Shown: piece by piece, positions 25,155 to 34,412 of the stretch
How positions within the stretch are numbered: the first letter of the stretch is position 1
How the letters are laid out: every line of letters starts with the position of its first letter
Origin: Erythrobacter sp. SDW2
GTDB lineage: Bacteria; Pseudomonadota; Alphaproteobacteria; Sphingomonadales; Sphingomonadaceae
Length of the DNA stretch: 64,000 nt
Direction of reading: 5' to 3'
Assembly: GCF_021431965.1 (NCBI RefSeq)
Contig: NZ_CP090370.1
Span: 2,108,001-2,172,000 of the forward strand
Notes under the pieces: model-generated
Told to the model about the DNA's origin: nothing
Seen by the model: only the letters and a program-made list of their open reading frames with translations
Database searches by the model: none
Program-made: the position numbers and the translations under genes

Positions 25155-26816
25155 ATGGTCGAACTGCGTGGCAAGAAGAAAGACGGGCTGGAAAATACCC
25201 GTCGCGATGTCGTGGCTTTGGGGATCGCCATTGCTGCGATCATTATGTTCGTCGGTACCGGCAGCGCGGTGCTGCCACAGATCATCCGCCAGTGGACCAC
25301 CGGGACCGCCAACGGGCCCGACATGGTGCTCAACAATGCCCTGCTGCTGAACATTGCCCTCATCATCTTCGGCTGGCGCCGCTATCGCGAACTGCGCGCC
25401 GAGATCGATACCCGCCGCGAAGCCGAAGAACGTGCCCGCCAGCTGGCAGAAATCGATCCGTTGACCGGTTGCCACAACCGCCGCAGCGCAACCCATGAGA
25501 CTGACCGCGCTATCGCCCGCACCCAGCGCGAGAGCAAGGCCATTGCCTTCATCATGGTCGACCTCGACAATTTCAAGCAGGTCAATGACCTCAACGGACA
25601 TCAGGCTGGCGACGAGGTGCTGGTCCGGGCGGCAGAGCGGATGAGCGCGCTGTTGCCGCGCGATGCCCTGCTGGCTCGCTTGGGCGGCGATGAATTCGCG
25701 GTGGTCTATCCCTATGAACGGAACTCGCCCGACCATGTCGAGCAGTTCGTTTCCCGCCTGATCGACAGCGTCGCGGCCCCCATGACGATCCAGGGGCAAC
25801 AGATCGAAATTACCTTGTCGATCGGCGTGTCCTCCGGTCTTTCCGGCCGCCACGGCGAACGCAGCGAAGTCGATGCCCAGATGCTGATGCACCAGGCCGA
25901 CATCGCGATGTACCACGCCAAGCGCCAGGGCAAGAACCGCTATTACTGGTTCGAAGAAACCATGGAAAACGAGCTGCGTTTCCGCAACCAGCTCGAAACC
26001 GGCATCCGCCTCGGCATCGGGAAGAACGAGTTCGTGCCTCATTACGAACAGCAGGTGGATATCAACACCGGCCGCCTGATGGGTTTCGAAATGCTGGCAC
26101 GGTGGAATTCGCCGCGGCTGGGCATGGTCAGCCCGGAGATATTCATCCCTGTGGCCGAAGAAATCGGCGTCATCGGCGAGCTGTCGGAAAGTCTCATGCG
26201 GCAAGCTTTCAGCGACGCCAAGGAATGGCACCCGTCGCTGACCATCTCGGTCAACATCTCGCCGGTCCAGCTGCGCGATCCGTGGTTCTCGCAGAAGATC
26301 CTCAAGCTGCTGCTAGAATGCAATTTCCCGCCGCAGCGGCTCGATATCGAAATCACCGAGAGCTGCCTGCACGAGAATGTCGGCGTCGTCCGCTCGATGA
26401 TCACCAGCCTCAAGAACCAGGGCGTGAAGATCAGCCTCGACGATTTCGGCACCGGCTATTCCTCGCTCGCCCAGCTGCGTTCGCTACCGTTCGACCGGAT
26501 CAAGATCGACCGCAGCTTCGTAAGTGAGCTCAAGGAAGAAGACGCCAATTCCCAGATCGTCGCTGCGATCATCGCGTTGGGGGCGGGGCTCGACATGCCC
26601 ATCACCGCCGAAGGAATCGAAGACAGCACCATCCTCGAAACGCTAAAGACCATGGGTGAAATGAAGGGCCAGGGCTATCACTATGGCCGCCCCGAATGCG
26701 CCGCCGACGTGCGCAAGCGGCTTGAGCGCGAAGGCCTGCTGGTCGCTCGTCCGGATACGACCGACGACGCTGCCAGGGGCAATGCGGTAGCCGAAGAGGC
26801 GCGCAAGACCGCCTAA
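25155..26816 (+). CDS. Membrane-anchored GGDEF-EAL c-di-GMP enzyme
   Basis: 553 residues. Two N-terminal membrane helices (about 20-40 and 60-75) are followed by a short coiled segment, a GGDEF domain with an intact GGDEF motif, and an EAL domain. The upstream inhibitory RxxD site is absent (PRDA at that place). The EAL motif reads EML, but DDFGTGYSSL, the catalytic lysine segment FDRIKIDRSF and EGIE are present, so phosphodiesterase activity looks possible. Net direction of c-di-GMP turnover cannot be told. A PilZ protein lies 5 kb upstream. There is no periplasmic sensor domain. Confidence 0.93.
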   Translation: MVELRGKKKDGLENTRRDVVALGIAIAAIIMFVGTGSAVLPQIIRQWTTGTANGPDMVLNNALLLNIALIIFGWRRYRELRAEIDTRREAEERARQLAEIDPLTGCHNRRSATHETDRAIARTQRESKAIAFIMVDLDNFKQVNDLNGHQAGDEVLVRAAERMSALLPRDALLARLGGDEFAVVYPYERNSPDHVEQFVSRLIDSVAAPMTIQGQQIEITLSIGVSSGLSGRHGERSEVDAQMLMHQADIAMYHAKRQGKNRYYWFEETMENELRFRNQLETGIRLGIGKNEFVPHYEQQVDINTGRLMGFEMLARWNSPRLGMVSPEIFIPVAEEIGVIGELSESLMRQAFSDAKEWHPSLTISVNISPVQLRDPWFSQKILKLLLECNFPPQRLDIEITESCLHENVGVVRSMITSLKNQGVKISLDDFGTGYSSLAQLRSLPFDRIKIDRSFVSELKEEDANSQIVAAIIALGAGLDMPITAEGIEDSTILETLKTMGEMKGQGYHYGRPECAADVRKRLEREGLLVARPDTTDDAARGNAVAEEARKTA

Positions 26817-26870
26817 CTTCGCATCCGCGGCCCCTTTACCTTGCGGCAGCGGGTCCATAGATGCGCAGGG

Positions 26871-27680
26871 ATGCGCGTCCCCTTCACCAAGATGCACGGC
26901 CTGGGCAATGATTTCATCATGCTCGACGCCCGAGAGAAGCCGCTTCCGCCAATGTCGGAAGGGATTGCGCGCGCGCTGGCCAATCGCACCACCGGGATCG
27001 GCTGTGACCAGCTGATCGTGCTCGAGCCGTCCGATGTCGCTGACTTCCGCATGCGCATTTTCAATGCCGACGGCGGCGAAGTGGAGGCTTGCGGCAACGC
27101 CAGTCGCGCTGTCGCGCTGCTGCACGGCAGTGCTGCGAAGGTCGAGACCTCCGGCGGATTAATCGAAGTCGAACCGACCGATGGCGGCGCGAGGGTCGAT
27201 ATGGGCATCCCCCGCTTCGAATGGGAGGCCATCCCTCTCGCCTATGCCATGGACACGCTGAGCATGCCGGTGGCGTGGGGCGAGCTGGAGAACCCGGCGG
27301 CGGTCAATGTCGGCAACCCGCATGTGGTGTTCTTCGTGCCCGATGCCGACGCCGTCCCGCTCGACATGATGGGTCCGGGGATCGAGACCGACCCGTTGTT
27401 CCCGGACCGAATCAACGTCAACGTCGCCAGCATTACCGGCAAGGATTCGATCAAGCTCGACGTCTGGGAACGCGGGGTCGGCCTGACCCGTGCCTGCGGT
27501 ACCGGTGCCTGTGCCACTGCCATCGCCGCAATGCGCCGCCGCCTGACTGGGCGCAAGGTGGCGGTCACCCTGCCCGGCGGCACGCTGACCATCGAATGGG
27601 ACGCGAATGGGCGGATCATCATGACCGGTCCTGCGACCGAAAGCTTCCGCGGCAGCTTCGACTGGGGCGACTACGCGTGA
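26871..27680 (+). CDS. dapF: Diaminopimelate epimerase
   Basis: 269 residues with the two catalytic cysteines of the PLP-independent racemase: Cys74 in EACGNASR and Cys209 in RACGTGAC. It converts LL- to meso-diaminopimelate for lysine and peptidoglycan synthesis. The ATG at 26871 gives KMHGLGNDF at the expected place. Its stop overlaps the GTG start of mtaB (GTGA), and ftsY follows with another 4-bp overlap, forming a dapF-mtaB-ftsY operon. Confidence 0.96.
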   Translation: MRVPFTKMHGLGNDFIMLDAREKPLPPMSEGIARALANRTTGIGCDQLIVLEPSDVADFRMRIFNADGGEVEACGNASRAVALLHGSAAKVETSGGLIEVEPTDGGARVDMGIPRFEWEAIPLAYAMDTLSMPVAWGELENPAAVNVGNPHVVFFVPDADAVPLDMMGPGIETDPLFPDRINVNVASITGKDSIKLDVWERGVGLTRACGTGACATAIAAMRRRLTGRKVAVTLPGGTLTIEWDANGRIIMTGPATESFRGSFDWGDYA

Positions 27681-28852
27681 AGGCGGAAGTGATTTCGCTC
27701 GGCTGCCGACTGAACATCGCGGAAAGCGAGCAGATTCGTACGTTACTGGCGAACGAGAGCGATGTGGTGGTGGTCAACAGCTGTGCCGTCACCAGCGCGG
27801 CTGTGCGCCAGACACGGCAGGCGATTCGCCAGGCTCGCCGCGCCCGGCCCGACGCACGCCTGCTGGTCACGGGCTGTGCGGCCGAGATCGAGCGCGAGGC
27901 CCTCGCCGCCATGCCTGAGGTTGACGGCCTCATTGCCAACACCGCCAAGCTCGATCCGCGCGCCTGGAATGTGCCGGCACAGCCGCTGCCGGTGCGCAGC
28001 GAGAAACACACCCGTGCTTTCATCGCGGTGCAGAACGGCTGCGACCATGCCTGCACCTTCTGCGTCATCCCGCAAGGCCGCGGTGACAGCCGCTCGCTCA
28101 CGGTGGCGCAGGTCCTGCACGAGGTCGAACGGCATCTGGACCTCGGCGCTAAGGAGGTGGTCCTGACCGGCGTCGATGTGACCAGCTGGGGCCATGACTT
28201 GGCGGCGTTGCCAAAGCTTGGCGAGCTCGTCCGGCAGGTGCTCGATACCTTCCCCCAACTCGCCCGCCTGCGGATGTCCTCGCTCGACGGGATCGAGGTT
28301 GATGGCGACCTGTTCGAGCTGTTCGCCCACCACCCGCGCGTGATGCCGCATATCCACCTCTCGCTGCAGCACGGGCACGACCTGATCCTCAAGCGCATGA
28401 AGCGTCGCCATAGCCGCGCCGATGCGGTGGAGCTGGTCAGCCGCCTGAAGGAAGCCCGGCCCGAAATCGCTATCGGCGGGGACCTCATCGCCGGTTTCCC
28501 GACCGAGACCCATGTGCACCATACCGCAAACCTCTCCATAATCGAGGAACTCGAGATCGTTCACGGCCACATCTTCCCCTATTCGCCCCGCCCCGGCACG
28601 CCTGCCGCGCGCATGCCGCAGGTCGATGGGAGGGCAATCCGCGCCCGCGCCGCTGACTTGCGAGCCTGTGTCGCCCGGATGCGCCAGCGTTGGCTCGAAC
28701 AACAGGTGGGCAAACCGCAGGTGATCCTCGCCGAAGCCGATGGTTGCGGCTATTCGGAAAGCTACGCCCGTGTCGCTGCACCTGCGGGCACGCCAACTGG
28801 AAGCATTGTGACCGTTACTCCCTCCCAACTCGACAAGGGCCTGTTGATATGA
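27677..28852 (+). CDS. mtaB: tRNA t6A37 methylthiotransferase MtaB
   Basis: 391 residues from a GTG that overlaps the dapF stop by 4 bp. The N-terminal UPF0004 domain has cysteines in SLGCRLN, NSCAVTSAAV and TGCAAE for the auxiliary Fe-S cluster. A radical-SAM core with CDHACTFC follows. It adds a methylthio group to t6A at position 37 of tRNAs reading ANN codons. A QHGHD stretch replaces the more usual QSG/QAG segment in the SAM-domain strand; its effect is unknown. It is coupled to ftsY. Confidence 0.9.
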   Translation: MKAEVISLGCRLNIAESEQIRTLLANESDVVVVNSCAVTSAAVRQTRQAIRQARRARPDARLLVTGCAAEIEREALAAMPEVDGLIANTAKLDPRAWNVPAQPLPVRSEKHTRAFIAVQNGCDHACTFCVIPQGRGDSRSLTVAQVLHEVERHLDLGAKEVVLTGVDVTSWGHDLAALPKLGELVRQVLDTFPQLARLRMSSLDGIEVDGDLFELFAHHPRVMPHIHLSLQHGHDLILKRMKRRHSRADAVELVSRLKEARPEIAIGGDLIAGFPTETHVHHTANLSIIEELEIVHGHIFPYSPRPGTPAARMPQVDGRAIRARAADLRACVARMRQRWLEQQVGKPQVILAEADGCGYSESYARVAAPAGTPTGSIVTVTPSQLDKGLLI

Positions 28853-29949
28853 GCTGGACAGAGCGCCTGTTCGGCGGCTTCCGCAAGACTTCCGAGCGGC
28901 TGAGCGAAAACCTTGCCGTTGCGGTCAGCTCTGCCGAGCCGGTGCCCGTAGAAGAACTCGCACCCGAACCTGACCAGCAGCCCGAACCCGCCGCCGAGCC
29001 CGAACAGGCTGCCGCTCCACCGGCACCGGCTCCCGCTCCAACCCCGGCTCCGCTCCCGGCGCAAACGCCCGACCCCCGACCTTCGATGGTCGCCAAAGTC
29101 GCAACCACCATGCGCACGGCGCGGCTCGACGATGCCACGCTCGACCATGTCGAAGACGCGCTGATCATGTCGGACCTCGGCCCCGCAGCTGCTGCCCGCA
29201 TCCGCACCAAGCTGATGGAAAAGCGGTTCGGCCTGCAAATCAGCGAGCGCGAGCTCAAGGAAGCGGTGGCTGACGAGATCGCTGCCATTCTGCGGCCCGT
29301 GGCGAAACCGCTCGAGATCACCGCCTTCCCTCGCCCGCAAGTGATCCTGGTCATCGGGGTCAATGGCAGCGGCAAGACCACCACCATCGCCAAGCTGGCG
29401 CACTGGCTGAAGGAAGACGACTATGCTGTGATGCTGGCAGCCGGAGACACCTTCCGCGCCGCCGCCATCGCCCAGCTCGCGACCTGGGCCGACCGGCTCG
29501 GCGTGCCGATCGTCAAGGGCCCGCAGGGCGGCGACCCGGCCAGCATCGTCTTCGACGGAGTAAAGGCCGGGACCGATCGCGGCACCGATGCGCTGATCGT
29601 CGACACGGCCGGACGCCTGCAGAACAAGCGCGAGCTGATGGACGAGCTAGCCAAGATCCGCAAAGTCCTCGGCCGTCTCAACCCGGAGGCGCCGCATGAT
29701 GTAATCCTGGTGCTCGATGCGACCAATGGCCAGAACGCGCTGAGCCAGATCGACGTGTTCAAGGAAGTAGCCGGGGTTACCGGACTGATCATGACCAAGC
29801 TCGATGGCACCGCGCGCGGCGGCGTGCTGGTCGCAGCGGCCGAGCAGTACGGTCTGCCGATCCATGCCATTGGAGTCGGCGAGAAGATCGACGATTTGCG
29901 TCCATTCGATCCGGACCTTGTCGCCAAGGTAATTGCGGGGATAGCTTAG
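28849..29949 (+). CDS. ftsY: Signal recognition particle receptor FtsY
   Basis: 366 residues. The N-terminal A region is acidic and Pro/Ala-rich, with an imperfect PAPAPAPTP repeat. The NG GTPase domain follows, with the P-loop GVNGSGKTTTIAKLAHW, DTAGRLQNK and TKLDGTARGG. It receives ribosome-SRP complexes at the inner membrane for co-translational insertion. The ATG at 28849 overlaps the mtaB stop by 4 bp. It is the last gene of the dapF-mtaB-ftsY operon, and a dispersed palindromic repeat follows. Confidence 0.97.
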   Translation: MSWTERLFGGFRKTSERLSENLAVAVSSAEPVPVEELAPEPDQQPEPAAEPEQAAAPPAPAPAPTPAPLPAQTPDPRPSMVAKVATTMRTARLDDATLDHVEDALIMSDLGPAAAARIRTKLMEKRFGLQISERELKEAVADEIAAILRPVAKPLEITAFPRPQVILVIGVNGSGKTTTIAKLAHWLKEDDYAVMLAAGDTFRAAAIAQLATWADRLGVPIVKGPQGGDPASIVFDGVKAGTDRGTDALIVDTAGRLQNKRELMDELAKIRKVLGRLNPEAPHDVILVLDATNGQNALSQIDVFKEVAGVTGLIMTKLDGTARGGVLVAAAEQYGLPIHAIGVGEKIDDLRPFDPDLVAKVIAGIA

Positions 29950-29965
29950 TCACCGGCATCCTCCT

Positions 29966-30069
29966 CGTCATTGCGAGGAGCCGAAGGCGACGCGGCAATC
30001 CATGGTGCCGCGCTCACCGACACCACTGGTCCATGGATTGCCGCGCGGCTGCGCCGCTCGCAACGACGG
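29966..30069. repeat. Palindromic intergenic repeat between ftsY and yciB
   Basis: Left arm 29966-30005 begins CGTCATTGCGAGGAGCCGAAG and ends ATCCATGG. Right arm 30031-30069 is its imperfect inverted copy, starting CCATGGATTGCCGCG and ending CGCAACGACGG. The CGTCATTGCGAG...GGCAATCC pattern is a dispersed repeat found in many alphaproteobacterial genomes. It may form a stable 3' hairpin for ftsY. Confidence 0.8.
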
Positions 30070-30080
30070 TTTGAGAGAAT

Positions 30081-30749
30081 ATGAGCGAAGCAACAGACAC
30101 GGCGAAATCCTCGGAGAAACCCAGACCGTCAGGCTGGCTCAATGTCGCGGTCGACTATGGCCCGCTGCTGGTGTTCTTCCTCGCCTACAGATACTTCTCG
30201 CCCGCCGAGAGCGATGCGATCGGCGAAGTGACAGCGATCATCAAGAGCACGCTGGCCTTCATGGTCGCCTCCGTGATCGCGCTGCTGTTCTCGAAGTTCA
30301 AGCTCGGCAAGGTCTCGCCGATGCTGTGGTTTTCCACTGCCCTCATCGTCGGATTTGGCGCGCTGACAGTATTCTTCGGTGACGAGACCTTCGTCCAGAT
30401 CAAGCCGACGATCATCTATGTCGTTATGGGCGGCGCGCTGCTGATCGGCTGGATGCGCGGCAAGTCGCTGCTCAAGATCTTGCTCGACGCTGCCTTCGAA
30501 GGATTGAACGACGAAGGCTGGCTCAAGCTGAGCCGCAACTGGGGCGTGTTCTTTTTCGCGCTGGCAGGCCTCAACGAATTCCTGCGCTGGTACCTCGACT
30601 TCGGCGATTGGCTGGCGGCCAAACTGTGGGTGTTCCTGCCGCTGACTTTCCTGTTCACCTTCACCCAGATCCCGATGCTGCTGAAGCACGGACTGGCGAT
30701 CGAGGACACCGACGAGGTGGTGAAGGACGAGCCGCCGACTGCGGGCTAA
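30081..30749 (+). CDS. yciB: Inner-membrane septation protein YciB/IspZ family
   Basis: 222 residues with about six membrane helices. Family features are [14 protein letters not shown] near the N-terminus, the [18 protein letters not shown] segment, and [18 protein letters not shown]. YciB interacts with cell-division and elongation proteins and affects envelope integrity. It follows ftsY, separated by the palindromic repeat. Its last 4 bp overlap the end of convergent kup, with no terminator between them. Confidence 0.9.
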   Translation: MSEATDTAKSSEKPRPSGWLNVAVDYGPLLVFFLAYRYFSPAESDAIGEVTAIIKSTLAFMVASVIALLFSKFKLGKVSPMLWFSTALIVGFGALTVFFGDETFVQIKPTIIYVVMGGALLIGWMRGKSLLKILLDAAFEGLNDEGWLKLSRNWGVFFFALAGLNEFLRWYLDFGDWLAAKLWVFLPLTFLFTFTQIPMLLKHGLAIEDTDEVVKDEPPTAG

Positions 30750-32680
30750 ATCTTCAACTGGCTCCCCAACTCCACCACCCGGTTGGTCGGCAGGTTGAAG
30801 AACTCCATGGCCGTTGTCGCATTGCGCAGCATCCAGGCGAAAATCTTCTCGCGCCAGACCGGCATTCCGGGCTTGTCTCCGGGAAGCAGGGTCTGGCGGC
30901 TGAGGAAGAAGCTGGTCTGCATCATGTCGAACTTGCCGCCGCAAGCCTCCATCTGCTTGAGGCCTTCGGGCACGTTGGTCTCCTCCATGAAGCCATAGTG
31001 CAGCACGGCGCGATAGATGCCCTGCCCGACCTCAGAGATCTCGCAGCGCTTCGCCGGATCGACATAGGGCTCTTCGGCGATATCGACCGTCAGGATCACC
31101 ACCCGCTCGTGCAGCACCTTGTTGTGCTTGATGTTGTGCAGCAGGGCGGAAGGAACGCCGGCCGTGCTGGCCGCCATGAAGATCGCTGTGCCGGGCACAC
31201 GTACTGCGCTGTTATTGGCGGATTTGGCGAAGATCTCGATCGGCAGCGCAACCTCGCTCATCCGGTCACGCATCAGCTTGCGCCCGCGCGCCCAAGTTGT
31301 GAGCAGGGTAAAGATCACCAGGCCGACCACCAGAGGGAACCAGCCACCGTCGGGCACCTTGATCAGGTTCGCACCAAGATAGGCCATGTCGACGATGATG
31401 AAGACAGCCACCAGCGGCAACGCCTTCCACAGCGGCCAGCGCCACAGCGAAATGAGCACAGCCGCCAGCAGGATAGTGTCGATGAACATCGCTCCGGTGA
31501 CGGCGATACCATAGGCGGCGGCGAGGTTGCTCGAGGACTGGAACATCAGCACCAGTGCGATCACCATCACCATCAGGCCCCAGTTGATGACCGGGATATA
31601 GATCTGGCCGGCGGTCGAGGCGCTGGTGTGCTTGATCCGCATGCGCGGGATGAAGCCCAGCTGGATCGCCTGCTGGGTCAGCGAAAACGCGCCCGAGATT
31701 ACTGCCTGGCTGGCAATGATCGTCGCCGCCAGCGCCAGGAACACCACCGGAATGCGCACCGCATCGGGGATCATCAGGAAGAACGGATCCTTGATCAGCG
31801 CGTAAGCGTCCGTTTCCGGCGACAGCACCATGGCGCCCTGACCCATGTAATTGATCATCAGGCAAGGCAGTACGATCGCGATCCAGCTGAGCCCGATCGG
31901 CTTGCGCCCGAAGTGGCCCATATCGGCATAAAGCGCCTCTGCGCCCGTCACGGCCAGCACTACGCTGCCCATGGCGACGAAGGCGCGAAAGCCATCGGTC
32001 ATGAAGAATGTCAGCGCGTTGAGCGGGTTAAGCGTCTGGAGGATGATCCCAGGCATCTCGACAATATACATGCTGCCCAGCGCTGCCAGCGTGGCGAAGT
32101 AGAGCAGCATGATCGGACCGAACAGTCGTCCGACCTTCTCCGTTCCTCGCGACTGCAGCGCGAACAATGCGAACAGGATCGCAACCGCCAGCGGCACGAT
32201 ATAGGGTTTGATGCCCGGGCTGACGTATTGCAGGCCCTCTGTCGCTGACAGCACCGACATGGCCGGGGTGATCATCGAATCGCCGTAGAACAGCGCGGTG
32301 GCGAATACGCCGAGCAGCACCAGCGGCGCGGTCCATTGCGCCCCGCGCGAGCGGCGGTTGATCAGCGCGAGCAGCGCCAGGCTGCCCCCTTCACCCCGGT
32401 TGTCGGCCCGCATGATGGTCATCACGTATTTGAACGTCACCACCATCATCATCGACCAGAACACCAGGCTCAGCACGCCATGGATGTGGACCGGATCGAC
32501 CTGAATGCCGGGAACGTCGCCGTGCGAGGCAAAGGTTTCGCGGAATGCATAAAGCGGGCTGGTGCCGATGTCGCCGAAGACCACGCCGATCGCACCGAGC
32601 GCCAGCTTGGCAGTGCCGCTTTTGCGATGATGCCCGGCAGCTTCGGGGACAAATTCTGTAGGAGGCGAGGGTTCGCTCAT
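30746..32680 (-). CDS. kup: Low-affinity potassium transporter Kup
   Basis: 644 residues. About twelve membrane helices, starting with the [14 protein letters not shown] motif, are followed by a long cytoplasmic C-terminal domain, as in Kup/HAK proton-potassium symporters. The ATG at 32680 places [10 protein letters not shown] at the N-terminus; an upstream in-frame start has no family support. It is a single minus-strand gene between the ccm operon and yciB. Confidence 0.95.
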   Translation of the reverse strand: MSEPSPPTEFVPEAAGHHRKSGTAKLALGAIGVVFGDIGTSPLYAFRETFASHGDVPGIQVDPVHIHGVLSLVFWSMMMVVTFKYVMTIMRADNRGEGGSLALLALINRRSRGAQWTAPLVLLGVFATALFYGDSMITPAMSVLSATEGLQYVSPGIKPYIVPLAVAILFALFALQSRGTEKVGRLFGPIMLLYFATLAALGSMYIVEMPGIILQTLNPLNALTFFMTDGFRAFVAMGSVVLAVTGAEALYADMGHFGRKPIGLSWIAIVLPCLMINYMGQGAMVLSPETDAYALIKDPFFLMIPDAVRIPVVFLALAATIIASQAVISGAFSLTQQAIQLGFIPRMRIKHTSASTAGQIYIPVINWGLMVMVIALVLMFQSSSNLAAAYGIAVTGAMFIDTILLAAVLISLWRWPLWKALPLVAVFIIVDMAYLGANLIKVPDGGWFPLVVGLVIFTLLTTWARGRKLMRDRMSEVALPIEIFAKSANNSAVRVPGTAIFMAASTAGVPSALLHNIKHNKVLHERVVILTVDIAEEPYVDPAKRCEISEVGQGIYRAVLHYGFMEETNVPEGLKQMEACGGKFDMMQTSFFLSRQTLLPGDKPGMPVWREKIFAWMLRNATTAMEFFNLPTNRVVELGSQLKI

Positions 32681-32797
32681 AATACCGGTGTTTCCAACCC
32701 TATGGCTGACGGTGCACAGCGCGCTTGGCGCAGCTGGCTTCTCCCGCACCAGTTGCGAGGCGCGCGATTAGCAGGGGTGCAAAGGGCATGCAACAAA

Positions 32798-33496
32798 TCA
32801 CTCTTGCGGCGCTGGTGGTGCCGAAGCTCCGGCCTGTCGCCCCCCTTGCTGACCCAGCTGCTGCTGCGCCGCCATTGCGTCGACCAGCCGGTCCAGCCCC
32901 AGCACGCGCTCCGCGACGAACTCGCGCCCCTCAGCGCCGTCATTCGATTGCTGGAGCCCCTCGACCCACAGCGCCCGCGCCTGCGGCAGGTCACCGCTGC
33001 GTAGCGCGTTGACCCCCTCGAAAAAGGCAGGGCCAGGATTGCCGGGCAGCTTGGCTCGCGCCTGGATCATCGCGTACTCGGCTGGCTTGGTCACACGACC
33101 CCCGGCATGCTCGACCAACGCAATCCCCAGCGCCAGCCATGCCTCGCCATCGTCGGGGTTCTTCGCCACCGTGCCCTGCAACAGCCGCGCAGCACGCCCA
33201 AAATCGCCCTGCCGCGCGAAGCCATCGGCAAAGATCACGAACTTGCTCGGCACGTTCGATGGCGAGAAGAATTCGCGCCGGCCATCGACCAGCCCGACAT
33301 TGCCCTCAGGCTCGTCGCCGGCGGTCCTTGCAGGTGCCGAGGGGTAGCCGGGCGATCCCTGCCAGGCATAACCAGCCAGGCCGAATACGACCACTGCGGC
33401 GAGCAGGGTCCAGAGGCTGCGCTGCTGGCGCAGCATCAACATGCCTGCACCGAGCGCCGCCAGCCCGACAAAGGCTACTCCGAACCAGCCACTCAT
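32798..33496 (-). CDS. ccmI: Cytochrome c maturation protein CcmI (TPR)
   Basis: 232 residues. Two N-terminal membrane segments (about 4-22 and 28-45) are followed by a periplasmic TPR region (FGRAARLLQGTVAKNPDDGEAWLALG) and a Q/A-rich tail. CcmI binds apocytochrome c C-termini and delivers them to CcmH/CcmF. It overlaps ccmH by 4 bp and is the last gene of the ccm operon. It is shorter than the 400-residue CcmI of Rhodobacter. Confidence 0.82.
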   Translation of the reverse strand: MSGWFGVAFVGLAALGAGMLMLRQQRSLWTLLAAVVVFGLAGYAWQGSPGYPSAPARTAGDEPEGNVGLVDGRREFFSPSNVPSKFVIFADGFARQGDFGRAARLLQGTVAKNPDDGEAWLALGIALVEHAGGRVTKPAEYAMIQARAKLPGNPGPAFFEGVNALRSGDLPQARALWVEGLQQSNDGAEGREFVAERVLGLDRLVDAMAAQQQLGQQGGRQAGASAPPAPQE

Positions 33497-33894
33497 TGCC
33501 GCCGCATCCTGTGCCAGAACAGCCCCAGCGCCGCGAGCAGCAGCAGGACGGGAATCGCGAACAGCGGCCATGTCTGCGCGTTCATTACCGGTTCGTAGCT
33601 GATGTAGTCGCCATAGCGCTCGATCATCCACGCGCGGATCGCCTCCGGGTCCTCGCCCGCCGCGATGCGGCTGCGGACCTGGTGGCGCATGTCGCCGGCG
33701 ATGGCGGCGTCGCTGTCATGGATCGATTGCGACTGGCAGGTGAGGCAGCGCAACGTCGCCATCAGCTCCAGTGCCTCGGCCTCCTGCGCCGGGTCTTCCA
33801 GCTGGGTATTGGCATAGGGCGCCTGCGGCATCTGGTCCTGCGCCAGCGCTGGGGCTGCCAGCAATGCCAGCGCGATGAGCAAGGCGCGAATCAC
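33493..33894 (-). CDS. ccmH: Cytochrome c maturation thioredoxin-like protein CcmH
   Basis: 133 residues: a signal peptide (to about ALAQ at 19), the redox motif LRCLTCQ with the periplasmic CxxC, then one C-terminal membrane helix (PLFAIPVLLLLAALGLFW). It reduces the CXXCH cysteines of apocytochromes before haem attachment. It corresponds to the short CcmH/CycL type, with the TPR part as separate ccmI. It overlaps both neighbours by 4 bp. Confidence 0.93.
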   Translation of the reverse strand: MIRALLIALALLAAPALAQDQMPQAPYANTQLEDPAQEAEALELMATLRCLTCQSQSIHDSDAAIAGDMRHQVRSRIAAGEDPEAIRAWMIERYGDYISYEPVMNAQTWPLFAIPVLLLLAALGLFWHRMRRQ

Positions 33895-34412
33895 TTCGCC
33901 TTCTCCAGCTCGGCAAGCAATGTCTCGACGTCGCGCTCCATTACCGGGCCGATATGCTGGTAGCGGATAATACCCTCCCCATCGACCACGAAGGTTTCCG
34001 GCACCCCGCCCGCGCCAATGGCGACATGCAGCTGCGAATAGTCATCGCGCACGATCCGGCTGTAAGGGTTGCCGTAACGCTCGAGGAAGATCGCCATGTT
34101 CTCCGGCTTGTCCTTCAGCGCCACGCCGACGATGTCGGCGCCGCGTTCCTTCAGGACTTCCAGGAGCGGTGCCTCGGCGATGCAGGGCGCGCACCAGCTG
34201 GCCCAGACATTGAGCAGCTTGGGCTGGCCATCGCGGAAAATGGCGTTGGTGGCCATCTGGCCGTCAGGATCGGCGAGTTCGAACGCCGGGACCGGCTTGC
34301 CGATCATGGCGCTGCGAACGTTTTCATCCTTTGGCTGGGTCAGCTGGTAGGCAGCAACCCCGACGAAGAAAAGAAACAGGGCCAGCGGCACCCAGATCAT
34401 CAGCTTCTTCAT
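33891..34412 (-). CDS. ccmG: Thiol:disulfide interchange protein CcmG/DsbE
   Basis: 173 residues: one N-terminal membrane anchor and a periplasmic thioredoxin fold with active site WASWCAPC and the cis-proline segment GVPETFVVDGEG. CcmG passes electrons to CcmH and apocytochrome c. The ATG at 34412 gives MKKLMIWVPL as the anchor start and overlaps the ccmF stop by 4 bp. Confidence 0.95.
   Translation of the reverse strand: MKKLMIWVPLALFLFFVGVAAYQLTQPKDENVRSAMIGKPVPAFELADPDGQMATNAIFRDGQPKLLNVWASWCAPCIAEAPLLEVLKERGADIVGVALKDKPENMAIFLERYGNPYSRIVRDDYSQLHVAIGAGGVPETFVVDGEGIIRYQHIGPVMERDVETLLAELEKAK

Noticed and set aside
27089-27676. A 196-codon upstream extension of mtaB within dapF
   Set aside because: It overlaps dapF in another frame. 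The GTG at 27677, which overlaps the dapF stop, gives a standard MtaB N-terminus.
30608-32248. A 546-codon open frame opposite kup
   Set aside because: It is His/Asp/Arg-rich and repetitive, as expected from the complement of membrane-helix codons. kup is unambiguous.
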